Source: Pantoea cypripedii
Lineage (GTDB): Bacteria > Pseudomonadota > Gammaproteobacteria > Enterobacterales > Enterobacteriaceae
Length of the DNA: 64,000 nucleotides
Assembly (NCBI RefSeq): GCF_002095535.1
Contig: NZ_MLJI01000003.1
Span: 581,494-645,493, forward strand
Direction of reading: 5' to 3'
Both the position numbers and the translations under genes were made by a program. Position 1 is the stretch's first letter, and every line of letters begins with the position of its first letter. The notes under the pieces were generated by a model. The model was given only the letters and a program-made list of their open reading frames with translations, was not told where the DNA came from and searched no databases. Shown here piece by piece: positions 36,546 to 45,604 of the stretch.

Positions 36546-37475
36546 TTAGTCGTCAAAATCCAGATCGTCGAGTGCATCAATGCTCTCAAGATTGCTGATC
36601 CCATCCAGTTTTGGTGTCCGGCTGTGGATAATAAAAAACACAGAACGACCACGTTTCACTTCTGAATAGTCGAGATAACCAATCTCTTTCAGTTGCTCCA
36701 TGGCACGGCGTACCACATGGTTCTGGGTGGTGGTTTTTGAACCCAGGTTGAGGCGCATACGCAGACGAGCCAGTGATATAGGAGCAGGGTTTGTTGGCAG
36801 GCTCTCCAGATAGGTATAAAGCGCCTGAGCAGATTCCTTACGCTTAAGCCGCGAGATGGCGCGGAGCTGCAGCAAAACCTTATGGTCAAAGTTATACAAC
36901 TCGAACAGTTTAGGATCCGCCTGAATCTGCACCACATCCTTTTCACGATCGTAATAGGCCGATTGTACCAGGTGGGTATGATAGGCTTTGCCGTTACCTT
37001 CAAAGGAGAGGGTATTGGTCGCGATACGACGTAATGAGGCATCTAAACGCTTACGTAAGGCCGCAGAGGAGTTTGCCGAGGGGATCCCGCACATTTTTAC
37101 GAAATCGATAAACGGCAGCGTCACCGTGTCGCCTTTCGACGGATAACGGGAGAATGACTGAATGATCCCGGCCCAGGTTTTGAAATCATTATCCATATCC
37201 AGCCTTGCGCCGGTAATGGTAATCTTTTCATAGCCTTCAGCTTTAACCAGTGACAGGTTTTTCAGCTCTTTCGTGGCATCGGTTGAAGCCATCGCGCCAG
37301 ATTTACCGCGCGCGGTGGATTTCAGTGTCGGAACAAACAGTCCCAGGCGCATCAAGGCGACCGGTTGTACGGTGTTATTTTTGTTAGGGTGGAGCTGAAT
37401 AACTTCACCGCTGTTTTTTGTCACCGACAGAAAAGGTTCAAGTAACGCCTTGTTTTCACTCTCTTTATCTGCCAT
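36546..37475 (-). CDS. repA: Replication initiator RepA, P1/RepFIB type
   Basis: 309 residues with two winged-helix domains of the Rep_3 family. The block [17 protein letters not shown] and the later [29 protein letters not shown] and [11 protein letters not shown] match P1 RepA closely, as I recall it; the N-terminus is longer and the C-terminus ends in an acidic tail. Monomers bind the iterons to open the origin, dimers couple iterons and repress. Five phased iterons lie just upstream of the start and overlap the promoter region, so autoregulation is expected. Confidence 0.96.
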   Translation of the reverse strand: MADKESENKALLEPFLSVTKNSGEVIQLHPNKNNTVQPVALMRLGLFVPTLKSTARGKSGAMASTDATKELKNLSLVKAEGYEKITITGARLDMDNDFKTWAGIIQSFSRYPSKGDTVTLPFIDFVKMCGIPSANSSAALRKRLDASLRRIATNTLSFEGNGKAYHTHLVQSAYYDREKDVVQIQADPKLFELYNFDHKVLLQLRAISRLKRKESAQALYTYLESLPTNPAPISLARLRMRLNLGSKTTTQNHVVRRAMEQLKEIGYLDYSEVKRGRSVFFIIHSRTPKLDGISNLESIDALDDLDFDD

Positions 37476-37515
37476 AGCCTGAGATCTTCATTCTGTGGAT
37501 GAAAAGGGTCGGTTT

Positions 37516-37733
37516 CTGATTACAGTGAACATTAACACTGTTTATAGTGAACATTCTACTGCTTACAGTGAATATAATGCTGATTACAGTGAACACTTTG
37601 CTGATTATAGTGAACACGATCACCTTCTCAGCCCTTGTCCGGTGCGGCCTGCGACGATCGGGGATCTCTTTGGATCTCTTTTAGATCTCTCTATGATCTT
37701 TCTTAGAGATCTAATCACTGTATAACTGGATAA
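37516..37733 (-). other. oriR: Replication origin (P1 oriR layout)
   Basis: Reading away from repA there are five iterons at 37516, 37538, 37559, 37580 and 37601 with 21-22 base spacing (two helix turns, same face), a short GC-rich block, six GATC sites at 37656, 37663, 37673, 37684, 37695 and 37708 within GATCTCTT-like repeats, and two tandem DnaA-like boxes on the minus strand (TTATACAGT 37717-37725, TTATCCAGT 37725-37733). This is the element order of P1 oriR, where Dam sites mark the melting region. The remaining DNA to 37951 has nothing I recognise beyond the promoter for the next gene. Confidence 0.88.
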
Positions 37734-37951
37734 CTCTTTGAAAAACCCAGTCAGAACGTGGAATAAAGCACGATCGGGAATAAAACACCGCCAACTGCAT
37801 ATTCAGGATCCTGACATTAGCCGCACGCAAGTTAGATCCCTGTACGTTCTTCTACTGAGAACAACTTTGTCATTAATATTCATTTTTCAACAATTCAACC
37901 ACGGCGTATGGTAAGCCTCATTGACGACACAAACTCACGATGAAGGTTGTT

Positions 37952-39328
37952 ATGACTGAAAATGTAATCTCACGTAACCCCACCAGCGGTGAAATCCTGG
38001 CAACGTATCCGCTGCAAACGCCTGCTGAACTGGAAAAAGCGCTGCAACAAAGTGCACATGCTTTCAACCAGTGGCGTAACACAACATTGGAGCAGCGCGT
38101 GCTGGTTCTGCGCCAATTAGCAGAACAGATCCGTCAGCGTCAGGATGAGCTGTCCGCGATGGCGACACTGGAAATGGGTAAACCTATTGCTCAGGCTCGC
38201 GCTGAAGTACTGAAATGCGCCAACCTGTGTGACTGGTATGCTGAACAAGGCCCGGCGATGCTGGCTGACAAACCGACGCTGGTGGAAAATCAACAGGCAT
38301 GGCAGGCATTTCGTCCGCTTGGTGTGATCCTTGCGGTCATGCCGTGGAACTTCCCTTACTGGCAGGTACTGCGTGGCGCAGTCAGCATGTTACTGGCAGG
38401 AAATACTTACCTGCTAAAACATGCCCCAAGCGTGATGGGCTGTGCCAACCTGATCACCAGCCTGTTTGATGCGACCGACCTGCCGAAAGGCGCTTTCAAC
38501 GTCATCAATGTTGATAACGATGGTGTCTCGGTGGCGATAAAAGATCCGCGCGTTGCGGCGATTGCCGTTACCGGCAGCGTACGTGCAGGCGGTGCGATCG
38601 CCGCACAAGCGGGTGCCGCACTGAAGAAAACCGTACTGGAACTGGGTGGTGCCGATCCTTTTATCGTTCTCGCCGATGCAGATCTGGACGCCGCAGTGGC
38701 TTCAGCGGTCACAGGACGCTACCAGAACACCGGACAGGTGTGTATGGCAGCCAAACGGTTCATCATTGAAGAAAGCGTCGCAGAAGCGTTTGAGGCGCGT
38801 TTTAGCGCAGCGGTGCAGGCACTGAAAATCGGTGATCCACTGGATGAAGCAACCTATATCGGTCCGATGGCCCGTTACGATCTGCGTGATGAACTGGATA
38901 AGCAGGTGCAACAGAGCATTGCCGAGGGTGCGCGTCTGGTTATTGGTGGTCATAAGATCGAAGGTGTGGGTAACTACTATGCGCCGACGATCCTGGCAGA
39001 TGTCACACCGGAAATGACAGCATTCCAGCAGGAGATCTTTGGCCCGGTTGCCGCGATCACCATTGCTCGTAACGCAGAGCATGCATTAGAACTGGCAAAT
39101 AACAGCGAGTTTGGCCTTAGCGCTACCGTGTGGAGCGGCAATGAAGCCGTTGCGGCGGAACTGGCCAGCAAACTGGAAACCGGTGCAGTCTTCATCAACG
39201 GCAACGGTGCTTCCGATCCGCGCGTAGCGATTGGCGGCGTGAAGAAAAGTGGTTATGGCCGCGAGTTGTCAAGCTTTGGTGTTTACGAGTTCTGTAATAT
39301 CCAGACTGTCTGGAAAAATCGTCGCTAA
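37952..39328 (+). CDS. sad: NAD(P)+-dependent succinate semialdehyde dehydrogenase, Sad/YneI type
   Basis: 458 residues from ATG 37952 (AAGG five bases upstream; ATG 37940 is an alternative). Long blocks match E. coli Sad: ANLCDWYAEQGPAML, MPWNFPYWQVLRGAV, Glu230 in LELGGADPF and nucleophile Cys264 in GQVCMAAKRF. It oxidises succinate semialdehyde to succinate, linking GABA or aromatic breakdown to the TCA cycle. It lies right beside the origin and is not part of the nicotinate route, whose end product is fumarate. Confidence 0.93.
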   Translation: MTENVISRNPTSGEILATYPLQTPAELEKALQQSAHAFNQWRNTTLEQRVLVLRQLAEQIRQRQDELSAMATLEMGKPIAQARAEVLKCANLCDWYAEQGPAMLADKPTLVENQQAWQAFRPLGVILAVMPWNFPYWQVLRGAVSMLLAGNTYLLKHAPSVMGCANLITSLFDATDLPKGAFNVINVDNDGVSVAIKDPRVAAIAVTGSVRAGGAIAAQAGAALKKTVLELGGADPFIVLADADLDAAVASAVTGRYQNTGQVCMAAKRFIIEESVAEAFEARFSAAVQALKIGDPLDEATYIGPMARYDLRDELDKQVQQSIAEGARLVIGGHKIEGVGNYYAPTILADVTPEMTAFQQEIFGPVAAITIARNAEHALELANNSEFGLSATVWSGNEAVAAELASKLETGAVFINGNGASDPRVAIGGVKKSGYGRELSSFGVYEFCNIQTVWKNRR

Positions 39329-39334
39329 CTCGAC

Positions 39335-39360
39335 CGGGGCGCGCGATACTACGCGCCCCG
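39335..39360 (+). terminator. Hairpin after sad
   Basis: CGGGGCGCG and CGCGCCCCG form a perfect 9-base-pair stem with an 8-base loop right after the sad stop. No T-run follows, so termination may be partial. Confidence 0.55.
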
Positions 39361-39381
39361 ACTTAGCAACGATGACTTCGT

Positions 39382-39954
39382 ATGAACACACCTGGCATCA
39401 TCATCCTTGCTGCTGGCCTCGGTGCACGGTTTACCCGTGCCGGAGGGCAGGGCAACAAACTGCTGGCACCGCAGGAAAACCAACAACCCCTGCTGGCGTT
39501 GACGTTGCAACAGGCGCAGGCTTCCGGCCTGCCTGTGCTGCTGGTTACCCGTCCTGAATATCACGAGATCCTTGCACTTGCGGAGCAATACCAGGTACCT
39601 GCCATCACTGTTGCCAGTGCAGGCAGTGGCGAAAGCATTGCGGCGGCAGTACGGGAAACCCGAGCCTGGTCAGGCTGGCTGATTCAGCCGGGTGATATGG
39701 CATGGGTAACGGCACAGGATCATCAACGCGTGGCGAGCCTGCTTACCGCCGGGGCGCAACAGGTACGTCTGTGCTGGGATCAACTGCCAGGACATCCGGT
39801 AGGCTTTGCGGCACGTTATGGTGAGGCGCTGAGTCAGCTAACCGGTGATAATGGCGCACGCGCCTTGCTGGACCCGGCAATCCTGCAAAAAATCAGTGCG
39901 CACGCCGGGGTGATTCGTGATGCGGATCTTCCCGGTACTACAAACCATTCCTGA
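39382..39954 (+). CDS. MocA-like molybdenum cofactor cytidylyltransferase
   Basis: 190 residues, near the 192 of E. coli MocA. The nucleotide-binding start is IIILAAGLGARFTRAGGQGNKLLAP, read as the LAAGxGxRxG...K motif (split here for length), with PGDMAWV as the metal-binding loop and GHPVGFAARY near the end. MocA joins CTP to molybdopterin to give MCD, the cofactor form used by xanthine-dehydrogenase-family enzymes such as NicB. It converges on the XdhC-like gene with a 17-base overlap. Its place beside nicAB argues for a dedicated maturation role. Confidence 0.85.
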   Translation: MNTPGIIILAAGLGARFTRAGGQGNKLLAPQENQQPLLALTLQQAQASGLPVLLVTRPEYHEILALAEQYQVPAITVASAGSGESIAAAVRETRAWSGWLIQPGDMAWVTAQDHQRVASLLTAGAQQVRLCWDQLPGHPVGFAARYGEALSQLTGDNGARALLDPAILQKISAHAGVIRDADLPGTTNHS

Positions 39955-40909
39955 CACGAACAATATCCGCCAGCGTCGCGAGGGCGATTTCTCCCGGTGT
40001 TTTGCTGCCAATTGGCAAACCGATCGGCGCATGAATCCGAGCCAGCGCCTGTTCGGATAATCCCCCCAGGTCTGCCAGGCGTTGAAAGCGGCGCTGGCTA
40101 TTCTTCGCCGACCCCATGGCACCAATATAAAACGCTGGCGTATTGACCGCTTCCATCAGCGTCAAATCATCGACGCGTGGATCATGGGTAAGACAAAGGA
40201 TCGCTGTTCCCGCCGAAGCCCCCGATTTTTCCAGATAGCGCGCCGGATGCAGCTGTGTGCAATGCAAATTTTCATTTGGCTGCACCGCTGCACATAATTG
40301 ACCGAATTCGGTATCGCGATGTTCACACACCACCACACGAAAACCGAGCATCAGCGCCAGACGAATACAATCGTTCGCCACCGCTGAATAACCCGCGATA
40401 AACACCGTGGTCACGGCACCCACCGGCAATACCGCGCTGTTATCGTCATAGCGCAGCAATGTTTGTGGTGAACCGGGAGCGAGAACCTGCCATTCATGAT
40501 CAACCCCCAGCGTGATATAACGCGTCAGCAACGGGCCACCACTCAGCGCGGCCTGCATCGCACTCAGTAACGCCAGCGAGCGTTCCTGCGGTACAAAACG
40601 TTCCACCAGCACATCCAGGACACCACCACAGGGCAGTTGCACCGGAGGTGCCAGCCCTTCGGCACCGTAACGCACTTGTTCACTTGGCTGCGGATAAGCA
40701 CCCTGTTGCAGCCGCGCCAGGAAATCCTCCTCAATGCAGCCGCCCGAAAGTGATCCCACCCAGTTGCCTTGCGCGTCAGCCACCAGCATGGCGCCGGGTG
40801 AGCGGGGGGCAGACCCCCAGCTATGCAGCACGGTACACAGCCAGATGGTCTTACCCTGTTGCAGCCACAGCAATGCCTGGTCGATAACGCGTTGATCGAG
40901 TGACAACAT
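39938..40909 (-). CDS. XdhC-family molybdenum cofactor insertion/sulfuration factor
   Basis: 323 residues with the XdhC/CoxI N-terminal domain (TVLHSWGSAPRSPGAMLVADAQG, read in two parts, then GSLSGGCIEEDFLARL) and a C-terminal Rossmann domain (VFIAGYSAVANDCIRLALMLGF, LCLTHDPRVDD, FYIGAMGSAKNSQRR). XdhC proteins bind Moco, guide sulfuration and insert it into the target. The gene follows nicB by 14 bases in the same direction, so it belongs to the nicotinate dehydrogenase operon and probably matures NicB. Confidence 0.88.
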   Translation of the reverse strand: MLSLDQRVIDQALLWLQQGKTIWLCTVLHSWGSAPRSPGAMLVADAQGNWVGSLSGGCIEEDFLARLQQGAYPQPSEQVRYGAEGLAPPVQLPCGGVLDVLVERFVPQERSLALLSAMQAALSGGPLLTRYITLGVDHEWQVLAPGSPQTLLRYDDNSAVLPVGAVTTVFIAGYSAVANDCIRLALMLGFRVVVCEHRDTEFGQLCAAVQPNENLHCTQLHPARYLEKSGASAGTAILCLTHDPRVDDLTLMEAVNTPAFYIGAMGSAKNSQRRFQRLADLGGLSEQALARIHAPIGLPIGSKTPGEIALATLADIVRVRNGL

Positions 40910-40923
40910 AGGTTTCCTCCGCG

Positions 40924-43900
40924 TTAGTGGCTGCTGGGATTCGCGCGTACCTGCGCCACTTTTTCCGTTAAGTCAGTCCAGGCGGGCTGGTCCGGGGCAT
41001 AACGCTGGCGCAGATAGGCCGCAATATCCGCCACCTGTTTATCCGACAAACTGGCAGCAAAGCCCGGCATATAACCGAGTTCATCCGTCGCGGGTTTATC
41101 GATGCCATGCAGCACCACCTGCAACAGGTTATCCGGCGTCGCACTGGTCAGGCTGCTGCTGTTAGCCATGACCGGACTGACGCCAAACAGCTTCGGCCCG
41201 CCCTCGCTGGCGCTGTGGCATGCCTGACATGCGCCTTTGAACAATCGTTCTCCGGCAGCGGTGTTCCATGCCGGTTTGATCGACGGTTGCGGCACCGGCT
41301 CAGGCATAACGGTCTGGCCATTAATATCCGCCAGATAACTCGCCATCGCCCGCACATCCGCTTCCGGCAGCGTAGCCAGATGGCTTACCACCGGTGCCAT
41401 TGGCCCGGCTGCAACCCCATGTTTATCGTCGTAACCCTTCCGCAGATAGTTGTAGAGCGAATCCGCTGTCCAGGGTTGCGGCGATTTGCTGAGCTGATTC
41501 AACGCAGGCGCTTCCCAGCCATCAACCCAGCCACCCGCGAGGAACTGATCGCCGGATTTTTCCGCTCCCATCAGGTTACGCGGGGAGTGGCAGGCGCCAC
41601 AGTGACCGGCCCCGTTGACCAGATAGGCGCCGCGATTCCATTCGGCGCTCTTGGCCGGATCGTTCTGGTACTCGCCACTGCGCAGATACAACGTATTCCA
41701 GCCCGCCATCAGGAAACGCATATTGAACGGGAACCGCATACTATTAGGCGGCGGCGTCTGTTCAACGGCAGGTTGCGACATCAGATATGCATACAACGCC
41801 TGCATATCTTCTTCGCTCAACTGACGAAACGAGGTGTAGGGAAATGCCGGATAGAGATGATGACCATCACGGCTGATGCCCTGGCGCATGGCGCGATCGA
41901 AGGCGGTAAACGACCAGCTACCGATACCCGTTTTCTTATCCGGGGTGATATTGGTGGTGTAGAGGGTACCAAACGGCGTATCCATCTTCAGTCCACCGGC
42001 GTTGGTGGTTCCGCCCTCGGTGGTGTGGCACACCGCGCAATCACCGGCAGCGGCCACCTGACGACCGCGCTCCAGCATCTCCATTGACCAGCTACCCGCC
42101 TGCGGCGGAGTGACCGGCGCGATAGCCGCACGCCAGGGTAGGGCATTGGTGGCGATGCCGATTGCCGCACCGAGTAAACCCGCCGCACCGCCAAAGGCCC
42201 ATTTACGGCGGCGGGTGGATTTTTTGCGTTGCGGCGCGGGCAATGCGGGTTCGGGTTGTGGGTCCGGTCCGTTCAGGGCCTGGCGCAGTTTGTCCGAGGT
42301 GATGGGCAGTTCGCGAAAGCGGATGCCGGTGGCGTCAAACACCGCGTTGGCAATGGCGGCCGCGCTGGGAACCGAAGCGGATTCCCCGGCACCGAGCGGA
42401 GGCTCATACGGGCGCGGCATCATCATCACATCGATATCCGGCACTTCCGGGAAAGTGAGGATCGGATAACCCCCCCATTCCTGGCTGGCGATCATATTGC
42501 TTTCAATCGTCACCTGTTCTTTCAGCACGCGGCTGGTGGACTGGATAACGTTGCCGTGGATCTGGTGTTTCACCCCGGCAGGATTGACCATCATGCCGGC
42601 ATCGTGGCCGACGGTAATGCGCGTCACGGCAATTTCGCCGCTTTGCTTATCGATAGCCACATCCGCCACCCAGGCAGCCCAGGCGGCACCAAAACCGGGG
42701 AATTTGCTGTGGATGTAACGCGCATAGGCGAAGCCGCGACCGCGTAACACGCCGGGTTCGCTGCTGTTCTGCATCGGTTCGGTACGTGGCGTCCAGCCTG
42801 CGCGGTCGGCGGTGGAGCGGATCAACTCAGCTGCGCGTTGGTCCTGGATATAGCGCAGCCGGTATTCAACCGGATCGACGCCTGCTGCGTGCGCCAGTTC
42901 GTCCATATAAGATTCATGGGCGAAGGTATTTGGCAATGCCGACACGCCACGCATCCATGAGGCGCGCACAATCGGGGCCATATCTTCGATGGTGACGCGC
43001 ATATGGGGAAAGTCGTAAGGCGGGATCGAGGTGCGATCGCCCATCTCGTAGGCCAGCGCAACCGGGTCAACGCGTCCGGTCAACAGCAGCGCCAGAGTTG
43101 GCGCGCCGTTGGAAGGGTAGGAAGTGGTGAAGTCGTAAACATGCGGGTTACCCTCAGCATCGAGGCCGCCATCCACATCCATCAACTGGGCGGTGCCTTT
43201 CGGCTCCCAGACGTGTTCCTGCGCGCGCGTCAGCTGCACGCGCACCGGCTTACCGACGGCACGGGAAAGCAGTGCGGCATCCGCTGCCACATCATCCGCG
43301 CAGTTGCGGCCATAACAACCGGCCGCCTCCATGCGGTTCACCTCGATATCACTTTCCGGGATTTCGAACAGCCAGGCGAGGTCAGCACGCAGCAGGTGAG
43401 GATTCTGGGTACCGCTCCAGACCTGCAACCCCGCCTCGTCATAAGCAGCCACCGCACAAGACGGGCCAATCGAGCCATGCAGCTGATACGGCCAGACGTA
43501 ATTGCGGGTAAAGCGCTGCGTCACGTTTTCCAGCGCCGTATCAACCTCGCCGGTATCGTGTACCACACGCGAGGTGCGGGGGTTATCGCGAATGGCTTTT
43601 TCGACGTCACGCATATCCGGCAGCAGATGTTCCCAGGGTTTCCAGCGAACTTTCAGGGTTTCCATCGCGGCGATGGCCTGATCTTCGCGTTCCGCCACCA
43701 CGCCAATAAAGTCAGCGATTTGCACCACTTTGACGATACCGTCGAGATGCGCAATCGAGCTTTCATCAATGCTTAGCAGCGACGTCCCGACAAACTGGCC
43801 GGTGTCATACCCGGCATAGGGCGGGCGGATCACCCGACCATGCAACATCCCCGGCAGGCGCATATCATGCACCCAGGTCAGTTCGCCGGTGGCTTTGGCC

Positions 43901-44496
43901 GGGATATCGACACGTTGCGAGCTGGTGCCGACTAAGCGATATTCACTGGCGGGCTTTAGCGGCACATCGTGAGCAATAGGTAACTGGCTGCGTTGACCGT
44001 TGACCAGCTGCGCGAAGTTCAGGGTGGTGCCATCGGCCAAGCGAAACTCACCGGCATCAAGGGTTAATGCATCGACCGTGACCTGTAAACGCGCTGCTGC
44101 CTGCTGGGTCAGCCACTGGCGCGCAACGGCGGCGGCTTTGCGCAGCGGCACAGCGGAAATCTGTAAGGTAGCGCTGGCAATGGTCGCTCCCTGATTCGGG
44201 ACGCGGAGCGTATCGCCCAGCACCATCTGCACCTGATCCATGCGCAGATTTAATTCTTCTGCGACGATTTGCGTCAACGCGGTTTTCACCCCGGTGCCGA
44301 GATCAACATGGCCGTTAAACGCCCAGACGTTGCCCGCACCATCAATGGCGAGGAACAACGCCAGTTCTTTCGGTTTGAGGCTCGGCGTTTGTCCTTTTGG
44401 CACCAGGCCAGGCGGGGGCTGAATCTCATCAACGATCAGCAACACATTATCGGCATCCAGCAGCTGTTGCTGGGTGGGTACAGCGGAATGGCTCAT
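40924..44496 (-). CDS. nicB: Nicotinate dehydrogenase large subunit NicB (molybdopterin + three cytochrome c domains)
   Basis: 1190 residues (P. putida NicB is about the same). Residues about 30-745 are the xanthine-dehydrogenase-type MCD domain, with the GAGESASVPSAAA block holding the catalytic Glu. One membrane helix near 770 follows (KWAFGGAAGLLGAAIG). Three haem sites come next: CAVCH near 822, CGACH near 963 and CQACH near 1090. With NicA it hydroxylates nicotinate to 6-hydroxynicotinate and passes electrons to the respiratory chain at the inner membrane. ATG 44496 overlaps the nicA stop by four bases (ATGA) and has GGAGG upstream. Confidence 0.95.
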   Translation of the reverse strand: MSHSAVPTQQQLLDADNVLLIVDEIQPPPGLVPKGQTPSLKPKELALFLAIDGAGNVWAFNGHVDLGTGVKTALTQIVAEELNLRMDQVQMVLGDTLRVPNQGATIASATLQISAVPLRKAAAVARQWLTQQAAARLQVTVDALTLDAGEFRLADGTTLNFAQLVNGQRSQLPIAHDVPLKPASEYRLVGTSSQRVDIPAKATGELTWVHDMRLPGMLHGRVIRPPYAGYDTGQFVGTSLLSIDESSIAHLDGIVKVVQIADFIGVVAEREDQAIAAMETLKVRWKPWEHLLPDMRDVEKAIRDNPRTSRVVHDTGEVDTALENVTQRFTRNYVWPYQLHGSIGPSCAVAAYDEAGLQVWSGTQNPHLLRADLAWLFEIPESDIEVNRMEAAGCYGRNCADDVAADAALLSRAVGKPVRVQLTRAQEHVWEPKGTAQLMDVDGGLDAEGNPHVYDFTTSYPSNGAPTLALLLTGRVDPVALAYEMGDRTSIPPYDFPHMRVTIEDMAPIVRASWMRGVSALPNTFAHESYMDELAHAAGVDPVEYRLRYIQDQRAAELIRSTADRAGWTPRTEPMQNSSEPGVLRGRGFAYARYIHSKFPGFGAAWAAWVADVAIDKQSGEIAVTRITVGHDAGMMVNPAGVKHQIHGNVIQSTSRVLKEQVTIESNMIASQEWGGYPILTFPEVPDIDVMMMPRPYEPPLGAGESASVPSAAAIANAVFDATGIRFRELPITSDKLRQALNGPDPQPEPALPAPQRKKSTRRRKWAFGGAAGLLGAAIGIATNALPWRAAIAPVTPPQAGSWSMEMLERGRQVAAAGDCAVCHTTEGGTTNAGGLKMDTPFGTLYTTNITPDKKTGIGSWSFTAFDRAMRQGISRDGHHLYPAFPYTSFRQLSEEDMQALYAYLMSQPAVEQTPPPNSMRFPFNMRFLMAGWNTLYLRSGEYQNDPAKSAEWNRGAYLVNGAGHCGACHSPRNLMGAEKSGDQFLAGGWVDGWEAPALNQLSKSPQPWTADSLYNYLRKGYDDKHGVAAGPMAPVVSHLATLPEADVRAMASYLADINGQTVMPEPVPQPSIKPAWNTAAGERLFKGACQACHSASEGGPKLFGVSPVMANSSSLTSATPDNLLQVVLHGIDKPATDELGYMPGFAASLSDKQVADIAAYLRQRYAPDQPAWTDLTEKVAQVRANPSSH

Positions 44497-45026
44497 TGCT
44501 GTGCCTCCGCCTGCTGTAAACAGAGTTGTACCGCACGCTTCACTGCGCAGAGGATTTCCTGATGGGTGCCGCAGCGGCACAGGTTGCCACTCAGCGCGGA
44601 GCGGATTTGCTGGTCACTGGGGCAGGGGAGATCGCGCAACAGCGCGGCGGTGGTCATGATCATGCCATTCAGGCAATAGCCGCATTGTGCAGCCTGTTCA
44701 TCAATAAACGCCTGCTGCACCGGATGCAGCGCGTCACGGCTGCCCAGCCCTTCGAGGGTGGTCACCGCGCGCTGCCGCACGCCATACGCCGGAATGACAC
44801 AGGAACGCGCCGCAACGCCATCGATCATCACGGTGCAGGCACCGCATTCGCCGAGGCCGCAGCCATACTTGGGACCGTTAAGCGACAATTCATTACGCAA
44901 TACCAGTAATAACGAGGTATCGCGGTAGCTGGTAACTTCCCTTTCTTCGCCATTAACCTTCAATGAATAACAGCGTAAACCTGCAGGTGAAACCGGTGTG
45001 GCAGACTGTTGTGCCATCATTTTCAT
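44493..45026 (-). CDS. nicA: Nicotinate dehydrogenase small iron-sulfur subunit NicA
   Basis: 177 residues with two [2Fe-2S] clusters. The plant-type site is YGCGLGECGACTV and the second site is CGYCLNG with CRCGTH, as in all small subunits of this family. It carries electrons from the molybdenum site to the haems of NicB. The N-terminus is some 20 residues longer than in P. putida NicA; in-frame ATGs three and four codons later are possible starts. Translation is coupled to nicB. Confidence 0.94.
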   Translation of the reverse strand: MKMMAQQSATPVSPAGLRCYSLKVNGEEREVTSYRDTSLLLVLRNELSLNGPKYGCGLGECGACTVMIDGVAARSCVIPAYGVRQRAVTTLEGLGSRDALHPVQQAFIDEQAAQCGYCLNGMIMTTAALLRDLPCPSDQQIRSALSGNLCRCGTHQEILCAVKRAVQLCLQQAEAQQ

Positions 45027-45064
45027 TATTGACCGCCTTACCGAGGCGGCTCACTCGCCCCGGG

Positions 45065-45526
45065 TTATGGCTGGCTCGTGTCGTCCAGCATTTTCCTGAG
45101 CAGATAAACCAGCGCGACTCGTTCGGCCGGATTTAACTGCCCATACGTCATTTCAGTAATACGAACCGCGTTGTCGGTGGTGTGCTGAATCAGCGTCTGT
45201 CCGGACTCGGTCAGCATCACAATCACCTTACGCTTGTCAGTCGGATCGGGACCGAGGCTGACCAGATCGCGGGCTTTTAAGCGTTCGACCACGCCGCGAA
45301 TGGTGGCCTGATCGACAGCGGTGTAACGTACCAGGTCATTCTGCGCACTGGGACCGTGGTCACGCAGCGCACAGAGGGTAATAAATTGCACCGCCGTAAT
45401 CTGTGAATCACCCACATGTTGCTGAAAAATAGCCACATGACGCTGGTAAACTTTGCGCAGCAGATGGCCAACCTGTTGGGTGTAGTCGTAATTGTCTTCC
45501 GCTGAGGAAGTATGGTCGTGTGACAT
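45065..45526 (-). CDS. nicR: MarR-family regulator NicR
   Basis: 153 residues with a MarR winged helix (AVDQATIRGVVERLKARDLVS and the DPTDKRKVIVMLTESG wing). In P. putida NicR represses the nic genes and 6-hydroxynicotinate relieves repression. Here the gene lies inside the leftward operon, between nicX and nicA, so the repressor would control its own synthesis. Two matching 20-base boxes in the nicX-nicC promoter region are its likely operators. Confidence 0.9.
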   Translation of the reverse strand: MSHDHTSSAEDNYDYTQQVGHLLRKVYQRHVAIFQQHVGDSQITAVQFITLCALRDHGPSAQNDLVRYTAVDQATIRGVVERLKARDLVSLGPDPTDKRKVIVMLTESGQTLIQHTTDNAVRITEMTYGQLNPAERVALVYLLRKMLDDTSQP

Positions 45527-45604
45527 AAAAAGGTCCTTTTTCCCGGATACTGCCAGGCAGTGTAATGCATTGTCACTGCGCTGACAGCCGCTCCCTGCGC
45601 AAGA

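Noticed and set aside
37952..39328. sad as a step of the nicotinate pathway
   Set aside because: The route encoded here ends in maleate and fumarate and makes no semialdehyde; sad has its own promoter region and a hairpin after it.
41107..42087. Long open frame opposite nicB
   Set aside because: It is antisense to a clear molybdoenzyme/cytochrome gene; GC-rich codon bias leaves long false frames on the other strand.
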